NCBI RefSeq assembly: GCF_023516435.1
Contig: NZ_CP097332.1
Span: 1,674,001 to 1,738,000, forward strand
Direction of reading: 5' to 3'
Origin: Jatrophihabitans telluris
GTDB taxonomy: Bacteria > Actinomycetota > Actinomycetes > Mycobacteriales > Jatrophihabitantaceae
Length of the DNA: 64,000 nt
The first letter of the stretch is position 1; each line of letters starts with the position of its first letter. Shown here piece by piece: positions 47,520 to 57,265 of this stretch. The translations under genes and the position numbers were made by a program. The notes under the pieces are model-generated. The model was not told the origin of the DNA. It was given only the letters and a program-made list of their open reading frames with translations, and ran no database searches.

Positions 47520-49057
47520 TGAGTGCCCAGCCTGCGGCCGAGGCCGCCGTGGACCGTCCGGTTCGCGTCCGTTTCTGCCCGTCGCCGACCGGCAATCCGC
47601 ACGTTGGGATGGCCCGCACCGCCCTGTTCAACTGGGCCTACGCCCGTCACACCGGCGGAACGTTCGTCTTCCGAATCGAGGACACCGACGCCGCGCGCGA
47701 TTCCGAGCAGTCCTACGTGCAGCTGGTGGATTCCCTGCACTGGCTGGGCATGAGCTGGGACGAGGGCCCTGGTATCGGCGGCCCCCACGCCCCGTACCGG
47801 CAGAGCGAGCGGCGCGACATCTATGCCGAGGTCGTGGCCAAGCTCCAGCAGGGTGGCCACCTGTACGAGGACTTCTCCACGCCGGAGGAGGTCGAGGCCC
47901 GGCACCGGGCCGCGGGACGTGACCCCAAACTCGGCTACGACAACTTCGATCGGACGCTGTCCGACGAGCAGCGCGCAGCGATGCGTGCTGAGGGCCGCGA
48001 GCCGGTGCTGCGGCTCCGGATGCCCGAGCATGACCTCACCTGGACGGACCTGGTGCGCGGAGAGGTGAGCTTCGCGAAAGGCACGGTCCCGGACTTCGTC
48101 GTCGTGCGCAAGAACGGCGACTTCCTCTACACCCTCGTGAATCCGGTCGACGACGCCCTGATGCGAATCACCCATGTGTTGCGCGGTGAGGATCTGCTGC
48201 CCTCGACGCCGCGCCAGATCGCGCTTTACGAGGCGCTGATCGATGTGGGCGTCACCGATTTCATACCCGAGTTCGGTCATCTGCCCTACGTGATGGGCGA
48301 AGGCAACAAGAAGCTGTCCAAGCGCGATCCGGAGTCCAATCTGCTCGGCTACCGCGAATCCGGCTACGTACCCGAAGGCCTGGTCAACTATCTCGCTCTG
48401 CTCGGCTGGGCGATCGCCGACGACCACGACGTATTCTCGCCCGCCGAGCTGGTCGCCGCGTTCGACATCCGCAACGTCAAGGCGAATCCCGCCCGGTTCG
48501 ACCCGAAAAAGTGCGAGGTGATCAACGCCACGCACATCCGCCAGCTCGGGACGGAAGATTTTCAGCAGCGTTTGCTGGACTTCCTGAGCGCGAAGGGCGT
48601 CATCGCCGACGACCCGACGCCCCGCCAGCGAGAGCTCGTCGCCGGTGCCGCGCCGCTGGTGCAGGAACGGATCCAGACCCTGGGTGAGGCCGTGGACATG
48701 CTCGCGTTCCTGTTCGTCTCCGAGGAGGGGTTCGTGCGCGAGGAGAAGGCGGTGGCCAAGAACCTGGGCGATGCGGGGCGAGCGGTGCTCAACGCCTCAC
48801 TGCCGGTCCTGCAGGCGTTGCCCGAGTGGACAACGCCGGCGATCGAGGCTGCGCTGCGAGCGGAGCTGCTGGACCGTCTGGAGCTCAAACCCCGGCTCGC
48901 CTTCGGTCCGTTGCGGGTCGCGATTACGGGTAGGCAGGTGTCGCCGCCCCTGTTCGAGTCCATGGAACTGCTCGGCCAGGACGTCAGCGTGAGCCGGATC
49001 GCGAGTGCCCTGGCGCTGGCCGGCGCCGGCTCGACCTCGGGCGAGGACTCCGGCTGA
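47519..49057 (+). CDS. gltX: Glutamyl-tRNA synthetase
   Basis: A 512-residue class Ib synthetase. The HIGH-type motif lies in [21 protein letters not shown] (key part SPTGNPHVG), FRIEDTD is the amino-acid pocket, and the KMSKS-type loop is [11 protein letters not shown]. The C-terminal anticodon domain is all-helical. It presumably charges both tRNA-Glu and tRNA-Gln because GatCAB is present; both tRNAs are encoded directly downstream. ATG 47519 is taken over GTG 47516. Confidence 0.96.
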   Translation: MSAQPAAEAAVDRPVRVRFCPSPTGNPHVGMARTALFNWAYARHTGGTFVFRIEDTDAARDSEQSYVQLVDSLHWLGMSWDEGPGIGGPHAPYRQSERRDIYAEVVAKLQQGGHLYEDFSTPEEVEARHRAAGRDPKLGYDNFDRTLSDEQRAAMRAEGREPVLRLRMPEHDLTWTDLVRGEVSFAKGTVPDFVVVRKNGDFLYTLVNPVDDALMRITHVLRGEDLLPSTPRQIALYEALIDVGVTDFIPEFGHLPYVMGEGNKKLSKRDPESNLLGYRESGYVPEGLVNYLALLGWAIADDHDVFSPAELVAAFDIRNVKANPARFDPKKCEVINATHIRQLGTEDFQQRLLDFLSAKGVIADDPTPRQRELVAGAAPLVQERIQTLGEAVDMLAFLFVSEEGFVREEKAVAKNLGDAGRAVLNASLPVLQALPEWTTPAIEAALRAELLDRLELKPRLAFGPLRVAITGRQVSPPLFESMELLGQDVSVSRIASALALAGAGSTSGEDSG

Positions 49058-49183
49058 GGGCACGGGCCAGATCTTGGCCGAGAACTGGGCGGACGACGCC
49101 ACGCCGAAGCCGATTTCGGGATGCGGGGATTCGTCCGGTAGAGTTACCGCTCGGCCCGGTCGGCGATCCCGGACGGGTTGTAG

Positions 49184-49255
49184 TGGGGTATGGGGTAATT
49201 GGCAGCCCAACTGATTCTGGTTCAGTTAGTCTAGGTTCGAGTCCTGGTACCCCAG
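49184..49255 (+). tRNA. tRNA-Gln (anticodon CUG)
   Basis: Acceptor arms TGGGGTA / TACCCCA, anticodon stem ACTGA/TCAGT with loop TTCTGGT (anticodon CTG at 49217-49219), and T arm CTAGG-TTCGAGT-CCTGG. CCA is not encoded. TAGAGT at 49139-49144 is a plausible -10, giving a 5' leader of about 30 bases. Confidence 0.93.
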
Positions 49256-49288
49256 CGCAGAAGTACGGTCACTGCACGCAAGACCTAG

Positions 49289-49361
49289 GGCCCCGTCGTC
49301 TAGCGGCCTAGGACGCCGCCCTCTCACGGCGGTAGCGAGGGTTCGAATCCCTTCGGGGCTA
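49289..49361 (+). tRNA. tRNA-Glu (anticodon CUC)
   Basis: Acceptor arms GGCCCCG / CGGGGCT (first pair G-U), D arm GTCTAGCGGCCTAGGAC, anticodon stem CCGCC/GGCGG with loop CTCTCAC (anticodon CTC at 49323-49325), and T arm GAGGG-TTCGAAT-CCCTT. No encoded CCA. It is probably co-transcribed with tRNA-Gln. Confidence 0.94.
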
Positions 49362-49369
49362 CACGCATG

Positions 49370-49400
49370 ACGGCCCCCGGTTCAGCCGGGGGCCGTTTTT
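49370..49400 (+). terminator. Terminator of the tRNA operon
   Basis: ACGGCCCCCGG / CCGGGGGCCGT, 11 perfect pairs with loop TTCAG, followed by five T residues. Confidence 0.9.
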
Positions 49401-49482
49401 CTATGTCCGCACCGTCGATCGAGCGTGACGCCGAGGCGGTTGGCCCTGGTCGCCGGACCCACCGCGCCACCGAAAGCGGCGG

Positions 49483-50187
49483 CTAGCTGAGCGCGGCTTG
49501 CAGGCGTTGAGCCGCCGCGGTCAGGATCGGCGCGAAACGTTGCCCGGGACTGCGCCCAAGCCGCTCGATGGGCCCGGAGACCGAGATGGCCGCCACCAGC
49601 CGCCGGTTGGCTCCGAAGACCGGGGCCGACACCGACGCGACCCCGACCTCCCGTTGACCGATGGACTGGGCCCAACCCCGCCGCCGCACGTCACCCAGCG
49701 TGCGCTCGGTGAACTCGGCGTTCTGCAACAGGGTTGCGATCGTTTCCGGTGACTCCCAGGCGAGCAGGACCTGGGCGCCGGACCCAGCGGTCAACGGCAA
49801 TCGCGCCCCCAGGGGAACGGTGGTGCGCAGACCGGTAGCCCGCTCGGCGGCGGCGATGCAGACGCGTTCGCGGCCGTCGCGCCGGTACAGCTGGGTGCTC
49901 TCACCAGCGGTGTCGCGAACCCAGCTCAGGATCTCGCCGGCATGCTCGAGTAACGGGTCGGAGGCGTGGGCGGCAAGCTCGCCGAGCCGCGGGCCGGGAA
50001 CGAAGCGCCCGTCGGCGTCGCGGGTGAGCAGCCGGTGCACCTCCAGGGCGACGGCGAGCCGGTGCGCGGTGGCGCGAGGAATGTCGGTGCGCTCGACCAG
50101 ATCGGACAGGGCGGCCGGCGCTTCGGCGACCGCCTGCAGGATTGCCACGGTCTTGTCGATTACGCCGATGCCGCTATGCTGTCCCAT
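49483..50187 (-). CDS. IclR-family transcriptional regulator next to leuCD
   Basis: A 234-residue IclR protein. The winged HTH is in VIDKTVAILQAV..ALSDLVERTDIPRATAHRLAVAL. The effector domain has RRDGRERVCIAAAE, LPLTAGSGAQVLLA and GVASVSAPVFG. Divergent from leuC and equivalent to Rv2989, it is likely a regulator of leuCD; orthologues in actinobacteria control leucine (and sometimes tryptophan) genes. TAGTAT lies 6 bases before the ATG (leaderless), and this -10 overlaps that of leuC. Confidence 0.92.
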   Translation of the reverse strand: MGQHSGIGVIDKTVAILQAVAEAPAALSDLVERTDIPRATAHRLAVALEVHRLLTRDADGRFVPGPRLGELAAHASDPLLEHAGEILSWVRDTAGESTQLYRRDGRERVCIAAAERATGLRTTVPLGARLPLTAGSGAQVLLAWESPETIATLLQNAEFTERTLGDVRRRGWAQSIGQREVGVASVSAPVFGANRRLVAAISVSGPIERLGRSPGQRFAPILTAAAQRLQAALS

Positions 50188-50213
50188 AAGACGATACTAG
50201 AGTCCCAGATACT
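50188..50213. promoter_or_regulatory. Overlapping divergent promoters and repeat for IclR/leuC
   Basis: On the minus strand TAGTAT (50194-50199) serves iclR. On the plus strand TAGAGT (50198-50203) can serve leuC, so the two -10 elements share two bases. GATACT occurs twice, at 50193 and 50208, 15 bases apart, a candidate IclR-type operator. Binding here would block both genes. Confidence 0.5.
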
Positions 50214-50270
50214 GAGAAGCAAACGTGAAGCGGCACGGGTCCATGCTCGTGCGGAGGGAGAGTGATCGCC

Positions 50271-51671
50271 GTGGGCAACACCCTGGCCGAGAAGTTGTGG
50301 GACAGCCATCTGGTGCGCAGCGCCGCCGGCGAGCCGGACCTGCTCTACATCGACATGCACCTCATTCACGAGGTCACCAGCCCCCAAGCGTTCGACGGCC
50401 TACGTTTGACCGGCCGTCCGCTGCGACGACCGGATCTCACGCTGGCGACCGAGGACCACAACGTCCCCACGGTCGACATCTTCAAGCCCATCGCCGATCC
50501 GGTCAGCCGCACCCAGGTCGAGACACTGCGCCGCAATTGCCAGGAATTCGGCGTCACGCTTTACCCCATGGGCGACGCCGAGCAGGGCATCGTGCACGTC
50601 ATCGGCCCGCAGCTCGGTATCACCCAGCCCGGAATGACGATGGTCTGCGGAGACTCCCACACGTCCACGCACGGTGCCTTCGGTGCGCTGGCCTTCGGAA
50701 TCGGGACCAGCCAGGTCGAGCACGTCATGGCGACGCAGACCCTTCCGATGGACCGACCCAAGACGATGGCGGTCACCGTCAACGGAAAACTCCCCGACGG
50801 GGTCACGCCCAAGGACGTCATCCTCGCCGTCATCGCCAAGACCGGTACGGGCGGCGGCCAGGGCTACATGGTCGAGTACCGCGGCAACGTCTTCGCGGAG
50901 ATGTCGATGGAAGGCCGTATGACGGTCTGCAACATGAGTATCGAGTGGGGTGCGCGGGCCGGCATGATCGCCCCCGACGAGACCACGTTCGCGTACCTGC
51001 AGGGGCGCCCGCATGCGCCCACAGGAGCCGACTGGGATGCGGCGCTGGACTACTGGAGATCGCTTCGTACCGATGACGACGCCGAGTTCGACGCCGAAGT
51101 GACGCTCGATGCGTCCGAGATCACCCCGTTCGTCACGTGGGGAACCAACCCCGGGCAGGGTGCTCCGCTGTCCTCGACGGTGCCCGACCCGGCGACGTTC
51201 GCCGACGAGTCCGACCGGGTCACGGCCGAGAAAGCCCTGGCCTACATGGGTCTGACCCCCGGCACTCCGCTGCGCGAGATCGCCGTGGACACCGTCTTCG
51301 TCGGCTCCTGCACCAACGGACGAATCGAGGATCTGCGCGCGGCAGCCGAGGTCATCCGGGGGCGAAGGGTTGCCGACAGCGTCCGAATGCTCGTCGTACC
51401 AGGCTCGATGAAGGTCAAGGCGCAGGCCGAGGCTGAGGGCCTGGACGCCGTCTTCACCGACGCCGGGGCCGAATGGCGCCAAGCCGGCTGCTCGATGTGC
51501 CTGGGGATGAATCCCGATCAGCTCGCTCCCGGTGAGCGCAGCGCGTCGACGTCCAACCGCAACTTCGAAGGCCGTCAGGGCAAGGGTGGACGTACCCATC
51601 TGGTGTCTCCGCTGGTCGCGGCCGCGACCGCCGTGACCGGGCGCCTGTCCAGCCCGGCCGATCTCGGCTGA
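50271..51671 (+). CDS. leuC: 3-isopropylmalate dehydratase large subunit
   Basis: A 466-residue aconitase-family protein. [12 protein letters not shown] opens it, and [27 protein letters not shown] carries the first cluster cysteine (key part [10 protein letters not shown]). [14 protein letters not shown] and [12 protein letters not shown] hold the others. It isomerises isopropylmalate in leucine synthesis and citramalate in the CimA route. GTG 50271 is preferred to GTG 50262 because family members begin M-G-x-TLAEK and GGGAG sits about 10 bases upstream. Confidence 0.96.
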   Translation: MGNTLAEKLWDSHLVRSAAGEPDLLYIDMHLIHEVTSPQAFDGLRLTGRPLRRPDLTLATEDHNVPTVDIFKPIADPVSRTQVETLRRNCQEFGVTLYPMGDAEQGIVHVIGPQLGITQPGMTMVCGDSHTSTHGAFGALAFGIGTSQVEHVMATQTLPMDRPKTMAVTVNGKLPDGVTPKDVILAVIAKTGTGGGQGYMVEYRGNVFAEMSMEGRMTVCNMSIEWGARAGMIAPDETTFAYLQGRPHAPTGADWDAALDYWRSLRTDDDAEFDAEVTLDASEITPFVTWGTNPGQGAPLSSTVPDPATFADESDRVTAEKALAYMGLTPGTPLREIAVDTVFVGSCTNGRIEDLRAAAEVIRGRRVADSVRMLVVPGSMKVKAQAEAEGLDAVFTDAGAEWRQAGCSMCLGMNPDQLAPGERSASTSNRNFEGRQGKGGRTHLVSPLVAAATAVTGRLSSPADLG

Positions 51672-51702
51672 CCACCGCCCACACAGAAAGGAGTTCACGC
51701 AC

Positions 51703-52299
51703 ATGGAGAAGTTCACCGTGCACACCGGCCGGGCCGTCCCACTGCGGCGCAGCAACGTCGACACCGACCAGATCATCCCGGCGGTCTACCTCAAACGCGT
51801 CACCCGGACAGGCTTCGAGGACGCGTTGTTCCAAGCCTGGCGAGCCAACGAGCCCGACTTCGTCCTGAACCAGGATCGCTTTGCCGGCGCGAGCATCCTG
51901 GTCGCCGGGCCTGACTTCGGCACCGGATCCTCGCGCGAGCACGCGGTGTGGGCGCTGATGGACTACGGCTTCCGGGTGGTCATCTCGCCGCGCTTCGCCG
52001 ACATCTTCAGGGGGAACTCGCTCAAGGCCGGGCTGCTGACTGTGACGCTGCCGGAGAAGATCGTGCAGCGGCTGCTCGATGACATCTCCGACGATCCGAG
52101 CGTCACGGTCACCGTGGACCTGACCGAGCGGATAGTCCGCTGGGATGGGGAGGTCCATGACTTCGAACTCGACGACTACACGCGGTGGCGGCTGATGGAG
52201 GGATTTGACGACATCGGGCTCACACTGCGGCACCCCGAAGCCATCGATCGCTACGAGTCCACGCGTAAACCGTGGCTTCCGAGCCTCGCGACACGCTGA
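51703..52299 (+). CDS. leuD: 3-isopropylmalate dehydratase small subunit
   Basis: A 198-residue Leu[32 protein letters not shown], represented here by [13 protein letters not shown], then [17 protein letters not shown] (swivelling domain, substrate-binding GSSR) and [11 protein letters not shown]. It is the partner of LeuC. AAAGGAG lies 9 bases before the ATG, with a 31-bp gap from leuC. A T8 tract and a terminator follow. Confidence 0.96.
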   Translation: MEKFTVHTGRAVPLRRSNVDTDQIIPAVYLKRVTRTGFEDALFQAWRANEPDFVLNQDRFAGASILVAGPDFGTGSSREHAVWALMDYGFRVVISPRFADIFRGNSLKAGLLTVTLPEKIVQRLLDDISDDPSVTVTVDLTERIVRWDGEVHDFELDDYTRWRLMEGFDDIGLTLRHPEAIDRYESTRKPWLPSLATR

Positions 52300-52309
52300 A
52301 GTCGCAAAA

Positions 52310-52374
52310 TTTTTTTTCGGCCCACGCCCCGGGTCAGCGGATCCTGCCGATCCAGCTGTCCCGGGCGTGGGTTT
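52310..52374 (+). terminator. leuD terminator region with T8 tract
   Basis: Eight T residues (52310-52317) lie just after leuD. The stem CCCACGCCCCGGG (52321-52333) / CCCGGGCGTGGG (52360-52371) has one bulged C and a long loop, followed by TTTCT. Confidence 0.65.
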
Positions 52375-52666
52375 CTCGCTTCCGGGAGCTTGGGACCAGC
52401 GCCGTCGGCCGAACCCGCAACGCCGCTGTTCGGCGCCCCGATCGGCTGCCCGCACGTTCGTTTACGCCTAGTTAATAAGGCTATTCGTGATCGATGAATT
52501 GGTCTTCGCCCCGCCGGTGAGAATGCGGCGGGTGTGTTGTCTTCCCATTCGGCCGAGTGAATTCGTGGCTTCACCCATGGCCCATCCGAGCCCGGCAATT
52601 CTGCGAGAAGGGACTGGGTCGAGGCCGAAATCGCGGACAAAGTCCTTGCGACACAAGCGGATTTGT
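52375..52666. other. Non-coding stretch between leuD terminator and hupB promoter
   Basis: About 290 bases, moderately AT-richer than average around 52451-52490 (TTTACGCCTAGTTAATAAGG). It may hold an upstream hupB promoter. No convincing gene was seen on either strand. Confidence 0.4.
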
Positions 52667-52695
52667 TTGTTTCTCGGGCGTTTTCCCTTTACCGT
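52667..52695 (+). promoter_or_regulatory. hupB promoter: TTGTTT-17-TACCGT
   Basis: -35 TTGTTT at 52667-52672 and -10 TACCGT at 52690-52695 are separated by 17 bases. Predicted transcription starts at about 52702, next to a 5' hairpin. Confidence 0.55.
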
Positions 52696-52704
52696 TCGCC
52701 TGAA

Positions 52705-52725
52705 GGTCAGCCATGGTGGCTGACC
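52705..52725 (+). promoter_or_regulatory. 5'-terminal hairpin of the hupB mRNA
   Basis: GGTCAGCCA-TGG-TGGCTGACC, nine perfect pairs with a 3-base loop, starting about three bases from the predicted +1 and 9 bases before the Shine-Dalgarno GGGAGGA. It could stabilise the mRNA, regulate initiation, or be a DNA operator. Confidence 0.7.
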
Positions 52726-52743
52726 AGCGTCCTGGGAGGACAC

Positions 52744-53343
52744 GTGAACAAGGCTCAGTTCATTGAGGCGCTGGCTGCTCGCCTCGGCTCGGACAAGAAG
52801 TCAGCGGCCACTGCGCTCGATGCAGTGCTCGACGAGATCTACTCCGTCGTCGTCAAGGGCGAGAAGTTGGCGCTCACCGGTTTCGGCTCCTTCGAGAAGC
52901 GCGATCGCGCAGCGCGCATCGCTCGCAACCCGGCAACGGGTGCCAGCGTTCGCGTGAAGAAGACCTCGGTTCCCGCCTTCCGCGCGGGTGCGGAGTTCAA
53001 GGCGATCATCAGTGGCGCCAAGAAGATTGCCAAGGCCCCGGCCAAGAAGGCCGCACCGGCCAAGAAGGCCGCTCCGGCCGCCAAGGCTCCGGCCAAGAAG
53101 GCCGCGCCGGCCGCGAAGGCTCCGGCTCGCAAGGTTGCCGCCAAGGCTCCGGCCAAGAAGGCCGCGGCGGCCGCGAAGGCTCCGGCTCGCAAGGTTGCCG
53201 CCAAGGCTCCGGCCAAGAAGGTTGCCGCCAAGGCTCCCGCCAAGAAGGTTGCCGCCAAGGCTCCCGCGAAGAAGGTTGCCGTCAAGGCTCCGGCCAAGAA
53301 GGCTCCCGCCAAGAAGGCGCCGGCGAAGAAGACCGCGCGCTAG
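52744..53343 (+). CDS. hupB: Nucleoid protein HU with Lys/Ala/Pro-rich tail
   Basis: A 199-residue protein. Residues 1-90 are a normal HU fold ([36 protein letters not shown] with the DNA-intercalating Pro). Residues ~97-199 are histone-H1-like [15 protein letters not shown] repeats, as in mycobacterial HupB. It compacts DNA. The tail DNA holds a near-exact 60-bp tandem duplication (53101-53160 and 53161-53220) and shorter VAAKAPAKK units. GTG 52744 follows GGGAGGA. Confidence 0.95.
   Translation: MNKAQFIEALAARLGSDKKSAATALDAVLDEIYSVVVKGEKLALTGFGSFEKRDRAARIARNPATGASVRVKKTSVPAFRAGAEFKAIISGAKKIAKAPAKKAAPAKKAAPAAKAPAKKAAPAAKAPARKVAAKAPAKKAAAAAKAPARKVAAKAPAKKVAAKAPAKKVAAKAPAKKVAVKAPAKKAPAKKAPAKKTAR
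53031..53336 (+). repeat. Repetitive 3' half of hupB
   Basis: In-frame repeats of AAG-rich units: a 60-bp duplication (53101-53160, 53161-53220, differing at about one base) followed by ~27-bp units encoding VAAKAPAKK. The copy number is likely to vary between strains. Confidence 0.9.
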
Positions 53344-53366
53344 TTTCGCCTGAACCACAAGCACTG

Positions 53367-53396
53367 AGCCCCGCCGAGTGCATCGGCGGGGCTTTG
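53367..53396 (+). terminator. hupB terminator
   Basis: AGCCCCGCCGA / TCGGCGGGGCT, 11 perfect pairs with a 5-base loop and a short T-tract (TTTGTG). Confidence 0.82.
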
Positions 53397-53461
53397 TGCT
53401 GTGTGCGCCGTGATGAGTCGCCTGCTGCGCTGGGTCGGCAAGGGGGACGAATCGGTGCTGA

Positions 53462-54346
53462 TCAGCGGCCCGGGTGCGGGTAGTAGTCGGCCGAGACGAG
53501 CGCGTCGTCGACGAGGGAAAGCACCCAGATCGATCCTTTGCGGCAGGGGGGATCGGTATCGGCCAGGCCGAGGTCGGACAACAGCGCGGGAATAGCCGCG
53601 CCCTGACTGCAGATCAGGGTCGCGGTGTTAGCGCGCGACAGGTCGGCAACTCGCCGAAGACCCGGATCGGGGTCGGACAGGTAGGCCTCGTCGGAGAATT
53701 CCGGCGCCGCGTCGACGAGCAGCCCCAGCGCGTGCGCGACCGGCTCGACGGTCTGTTCGCACCGGACCCGGTCAGCGGACAGGATCCGCTGAGGCGCGAA
53801 CGCTGACAAGACCGCGACCGCGTCGCGAGCCTGACGTCGCCCGATCTTGTCCAGGGGCCGTTGCCGGTCGTCGCCGGAATACTGCGAGCGCTTGCCCGCC
53901 TTGGCGTGCCGCATCAACACCACGGTGCGTGCGTGCAACGGCGCGGCGACGAAATCGGCCAGCACCGTCCGGTCGAGGGCGTAGGTCAACAGGTCGTTCG
54001 CCTCGGCCACCGGCAGCCAAAGCAGCCGATCCACCTCGCGACTCGGTGTGTGTTCGCCGCTGACGTAATGCATCGCCCAGTAGGTCACCCGCTTCGAGGA
54101 ATCCTGCAACGAATACTCGGTTCGGGTGAGGCGACGCCCGGTCGCGACCAGGGCGCCGGTCTCCTCGTACACCTCGCGCACCGCCGCGGCCAGCGGGTGT
54201 TCGTCGCGCTGGAGCTTGCCCTTGGGCAGAGTCCAGTCGTCGTAACGCGGGCGGTGCACGAGCGCGATCCGGGGATCAGCCGGGTTGCCGCGCCAGACCA
54301 CCCCACCGGCCGCGGTTTGCGCGGGCGGTCGTGACGGGCCGCTCAC
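53462..54346 (-). CDS. mutT1: Nudix hydrolase fused to histidine phosphatase (MutT1-like)
   Basis: A 294-residue two-domain protein. The N-terminal Nudix domain has the box [20 protein letters not shown] (G-x5-E-x7-REVxEE). The C-terminal histidine-phosphatase domain begins at the RHG-type motif VLMRHAKAG. This is the architecture of mycobacterial MutT1 (Rv2985), which removes phosphates from 8-oxo-GTP/dGTP and diadenosine polyphosphates. The GTG start overlaps the ppk1 stop (GTGA), so it is co-transcribed with polyphosphate kinase. Confidence 0.92.
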   Translation of the reverse strand: MSGPSRPPAQTAAGGVVWRGNPADPRIALVHRPRYDDWTLPKGKLQRDEHPLAAAVREVYEETGALVATGRRLTRTEYSLQDSSKRVTYWAMHYVSGEHTPSREVDRLLWLPVAEANDLLTYALDRTVLADFVAAPLHARTVVLMRHAKAGKRSQYSGDDRQRPLDKIGRRQARDAVAVLSAFAPQRILSADRVRCEQTVEPVAHALGLLVDAAPEFSDEAYLSDPDPGLRRVADLSRANTATLICSQGAAIPALLSDLGLADTDPPCRKGSIWVLSLVDDALVSADYYPHPGR

Positions 54347-56481
54347 TCGCTGCGTGAGGCCAGCTGTGAAAGCAGAACCTCCTGGTAATCCACCGCCTTG
54401 CTTCCGCCGGCGCGGATCCAGCGGCCGTCACCCTGCAATTCCCAGGATGCGGTGTCCGGTGCGAAGGCCATGTCGAGAGTCTCGCGCAACTGGTCGGTGT
54501 TCGGGCCGGTCACCTGGGCCAGCACCTCGACGCGGCGATCGAGGTTGCGGTGCATCATGTCCGCCGAGCCGATCCAGTACTCGGGGTCGCCGTCGTTGGC
54601 GAAGTAGAAGACCCGCGAGTGCTCCAGGAAGCGACCGAGGATCGAACGGACGGAGATGTTGTCGCTGAGACCGGGAACCTGAGCCTTGATCGTGCAGAAC
54701 GTGCGAACCATCAGTTGGACGTTCACTCCGGCAGCCGAGGCGCGGTACAGGGCGTCGATGAGCGCCTCGTCGACGAGATGGTTGGTCTTGATCTGGATGT
54801 GGGCGGGCCGGCCTTGCTTGGCGTGGATGATCTCGCGCTCGACCCGTTCCAGCAGACCGGACCGCAGCCGGTGCGGAGCCACCAGCAGCGTCCGGTAATC
54901 GGTCTGGCGGGAGTAGCCGGTGAGCACGTTGAACAGATCGGTCAGGTCCGAACAGATTCGCTCGTCCGCGGTGAACAGGCCGAAGTCCTCGTACAAACGG
55001 GCCGTCTTGGGGTGGTAGTTGCCGGTGCCGATGTGGGCGTAGCGGCGCAGCGAGCCGCCCTCCTGCCGGACGACCAGGGAGGTCTTGCAGTGCGTCTTCA
55101 AGCCGACCAGCCCGTACACCACGTGGCAGCCCGCACGCTCCAGCGCCCGGGCCCACTTGATGTTGGCCTGTTCGTCGAAGCGAGCCTTGATCTCGACCAG
55201 CACCACGACCTGCTTGCCCGCCTCGGCCGCATCGACCAGGGCGTCGACGATGGGAGAGTCGCCCGAGGTTCGGTAGAGGGTCTGCTTGATCGCGAGCACG
55301 TTCGGGTCGGCCGCTGCCTGCTCGATGAACCGTTGAACACTCGTGGCAAAGGACTCATACGGGTGGTGAACCAGCACATCGCCCTCACGCAGCGTGGCGA
55401 ACACCGACTTGGGCGTCTCGCCCTCGGCGAAGCGGGGATGGGTCGCGGGCACGAACGGGCGCTCTTTGAGAGCCGGACGGTCGACGTCGTAGACCTGCCA
55501 CAGCGCGGTCAGGTCGAGCAGCCCGGGCAACTGCAGAACGTCCTCGGGCTGGACGTCGATCTCACTGACCAGCAGGGCCAGCACGGCCGAGTCGATGTCC
55601 TCGCCCACCTCCAGCCGAACCGGCGGCCCGAACCGGCGCCGCACCAGTTCGCGTTCCAGCGCCTGGAGCAGATCTTCGTCGCGGTCCTCGTCCACCTCGA
55701 AATCGGTATTGCGGGTAACCCGGAACAGGTGGTGCTCGACGACCTCCATGCCGGGGAACAAAGCGCTCAGGTGGGCCGCGATGAGGTCCTCGATCGGCAG
55801 GTACTGCGACAGGTCGACGCTCTGGGTGACGACCACGAAGCGGCGAACGTTGTTGGGGACCTTGATGCGGGCGAAACGGTCGACGTCCGATCCGGGGTCG
55901 CGAACGAGCACCGCGAGGTTCAGAGACAGGCCCGAGATATAGGGAAAAGGGTGAGCCGGGTCCACGGCCAGCGGGGTCAGAACGGGGAAGATCTTCGCGT
56001 GGAAGTATTCGCTCAGCTCCTTCTGCTGCGCAGTGGTCAGATCGCGCCACCGAATGATCTTGATCCCTTCGGCCGCCAGGGCCGGTTCGATGTCGGTGAG
56101 GAAGCAGCGTGCGTGACGGACCGACAATTCCTTGCTGCGGTCGGCGACGAGGGCCAGCCGCTCGCGAGGTGACAGCCCGTCACTGGAGCGCACCGCCAAA
56201 CCCATCTCCTGGCGGCGCTTGAGCCCGGCGACCCGGACCATGTAGAACTCGTCGAGGTTGCTGGCGAAGATGGAGAGGAACTTCATCCGCTCCAGCAACG
56301 GCTGCCGCCGGTCCTCGGCCAGGGCCAGGACGCGCGCGTTGAAGTCCAGCCAGGACATCTCGCGGTTGGCGTAACGGTTGTCCGGCAGCGCCACCTCGTC
56401 GGCCGGCGCGCTGCGGTCGGGTCCGGGGGCGGACGCGGAGTCGGCGGTGTCGGTCGCGGTGTCGGTCATGGCAGACATCAT
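54343..56481 (-). CDS. ppk1: Polyphosphate kinase 1
   Basis: About 712 residues. The N domain has [16 protein letters not shown] and [18 protein letters not shown]. The catalytic region contains [14 protein letters not shown], the autophosphorylated His region [17 protein letters not shown], and [18 protein letters not shown]. It makes polyphosphate from ATP. Start choice is open among ATG 56481, 56478 and 56469, none with a strong Shine-Dalgarno sequence; cofC ends 7 bases upstream, so coupled translation is likely. Downstream partner mutT1 overlaps it. Equivalent to Rv2984. Confidence 0.95.
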   Translation of the reverse strand: MMSAMTDTATDTADSASAPGPDRSAPADEVALPDNRYANREMSWLDFNARVLALAEDRRQPLLERMKFLSIFASNLDEFYMVRVAGLKRRQEMGLAVRSSDGLSPRERLALVADRSKELSVRHARCFLTDIEPALAAEGIKIIRWRDLTTAQQKELSEYFHAKIFPVLTPLAVDPAHPFPYISGLSLNLAVLVRDPGSDVDRFARIKVPNNVRRFVVVTQSVDLSQYLPIEDLIAAHLSALFPGMEVVEHHLFRVTRNTDFEVDEDRDEDLLQALERELVRRRFGPPVRLEVGEDIDSAVLALLVSEIDVQPEDVLQLPGLLDLTALWQVYDVDRPALKERPFVPATHPRFAEGETPKSVFATLREGDVLVHHPYESFATSVQRFIEQAAADPNVLAIKQTLYRTSGDSPIVDALVDAAEAGKQVVVLVEIKARFDEQANIKWARALERAGCHVVYGLVGLKTHCKTSLVVRQEGGSLRRYAHIGTGNYHPKTARLYEDFGLFTADERICSDLTDLFNVLTGYSRQTDYRTLLVAPHRLRSGLLERVEREIIHAKQGRPAHIQIKTNHLVDEALIDALYRASAAGVNVQLMVRTFCTIKAQVPGLSDNISVRSILGRFLEHSRVFYFANDGDPEYWIGSADMMHRNLDRRVEVLAQVTGPNTDQLRETLDMAFAPDTASWELQGDGRWIRAGGSKAVDYQEVLLSQLASRSE

Positions 56482-56488
56482 GCCCCGC

Positions 56489-57124
56489 TCAGATGAACGG
56501 GTGTAGCAGGGCGAGCACCTCAGCGGTGTGCGGTCCGACGCCCAGGCGCAGGCACGCCTGCAGGTCCGCTTCGGTGTCCGCATCGGCGCGGGCGGCATCA
56601 GGTGCACGCAAGGGGACGTGCCCCGATCGCAGGTGAGCCGCAGCCGAGTTCGTTCCGAACTCTGGCTCTAGGCCGGCCCCGGCACCGGCCGTGAGCATCG
56701 TGGTGCCGGTCGCCTGCCGGTCGGCGACGAAACCGCGTTCGTTGTGCGCGGCCTCGGCGAGCACCGCCAACAGCGAAACGCTGTTCAGGCACGGCAGGTC
56801 CGCCACCATCGCGAGTTGGCCATCGCCGGGAGCGGCCCGCCGCCAATGCTGCGCTGCGGCGCTGAGCGCGCCGTTGAGGCCCGTTCCGGGGTCGGGGAAG
56901 AGCTCGATCCCGACGGGCAGATCCTCGATCGCCCTCGACGTGCTGATCACGACGACGCCGGCGATGATGCCCGGCTGCGCGGCCCGGGCCGCCAACGCCG
57001 CGGCGATGGTGTCGGCCTGCATGGCTCGCACCAGCCGTTCGTGCTGATCGGGGCGGGTGACGCCTTCCAGTCGCGTCTTGCCGACGGCATGCGGGCGTAC
57101 CGGGATCAGGATTCGCCAGGCCAC
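56489..57124 (-). CDS. cofC: Phosphoenolpyruvate/2-phospho-L-lactate guanylyltransferase (F420 biosynthesis)
   Basis: A 211-residue CofC/Fbi[18 protein letters not shown] is the nucleotide-binding entry loop, MVADLPCLN the metal-binding Asp region, and [13 protein letters not shown] and [10 protein letters not shown] are family signatures. It activates PEP or phospholactate with GTP for coenzyme F420 synthesis. GTG 57124 is the only usable start near the family N-terminus (VAWRILIPV); CAGCAT lies 8 bases upstream, leaderless type. First gene of cofC-ppk1-mutT1, as in Rv2983-Rv2985. Confidence 0.92.
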   Translation of the reverse strand: MAWRILIPVRPHAVGKTRLEGVTRPDQHERLVRAMQADTIAAALAARAAQPGIIAGVVVISTSRAIEDLPVGIELFPDPGTGLNGALSAAAQHWRRAAPGDGQLAMVADLPCLNSVSLLAVLAEAAHNERGFVADRQATGTTMLTAGAGAGLEPEFGTNSAAAHLRSGHVPLRAPDAARADADTEADLQACLRLGVGPHTAEVLALLHPFI

Positions 57125-57212
57125 GAACGACGATGCTGCCACGGCCCAGCGCTGGCCGTTGACCGACCACGAGCCGGCCACCGGTCGCGGTACTGCTGCC
57201 CGCGGCGATCGG

Positions 57213-57229
57213 GGTGGCAGACTGCCACC
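57213..57229. promoter_or_regulatory. 17-bp palindrome GGTGGCAG-A-CTGCCACC
   Basis: A perfect 8-bp inverted repeat around one base, 36 bases before the plsC start and in the divergent gap from cofC. It is a candidate operator. Confidence 0.5.
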
Positions 57230-57265
57230 ACGGGCGGGGCCGAGCCGTCCGACAGGAGGAGCACG

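Noticed and set aside
53031-53336. CRISPR-like array in the repeats near 53 kb
   Set aside because: The units are contiguous, in frame and encode the HupB tail; there are no spacers and no cas genes in the window.
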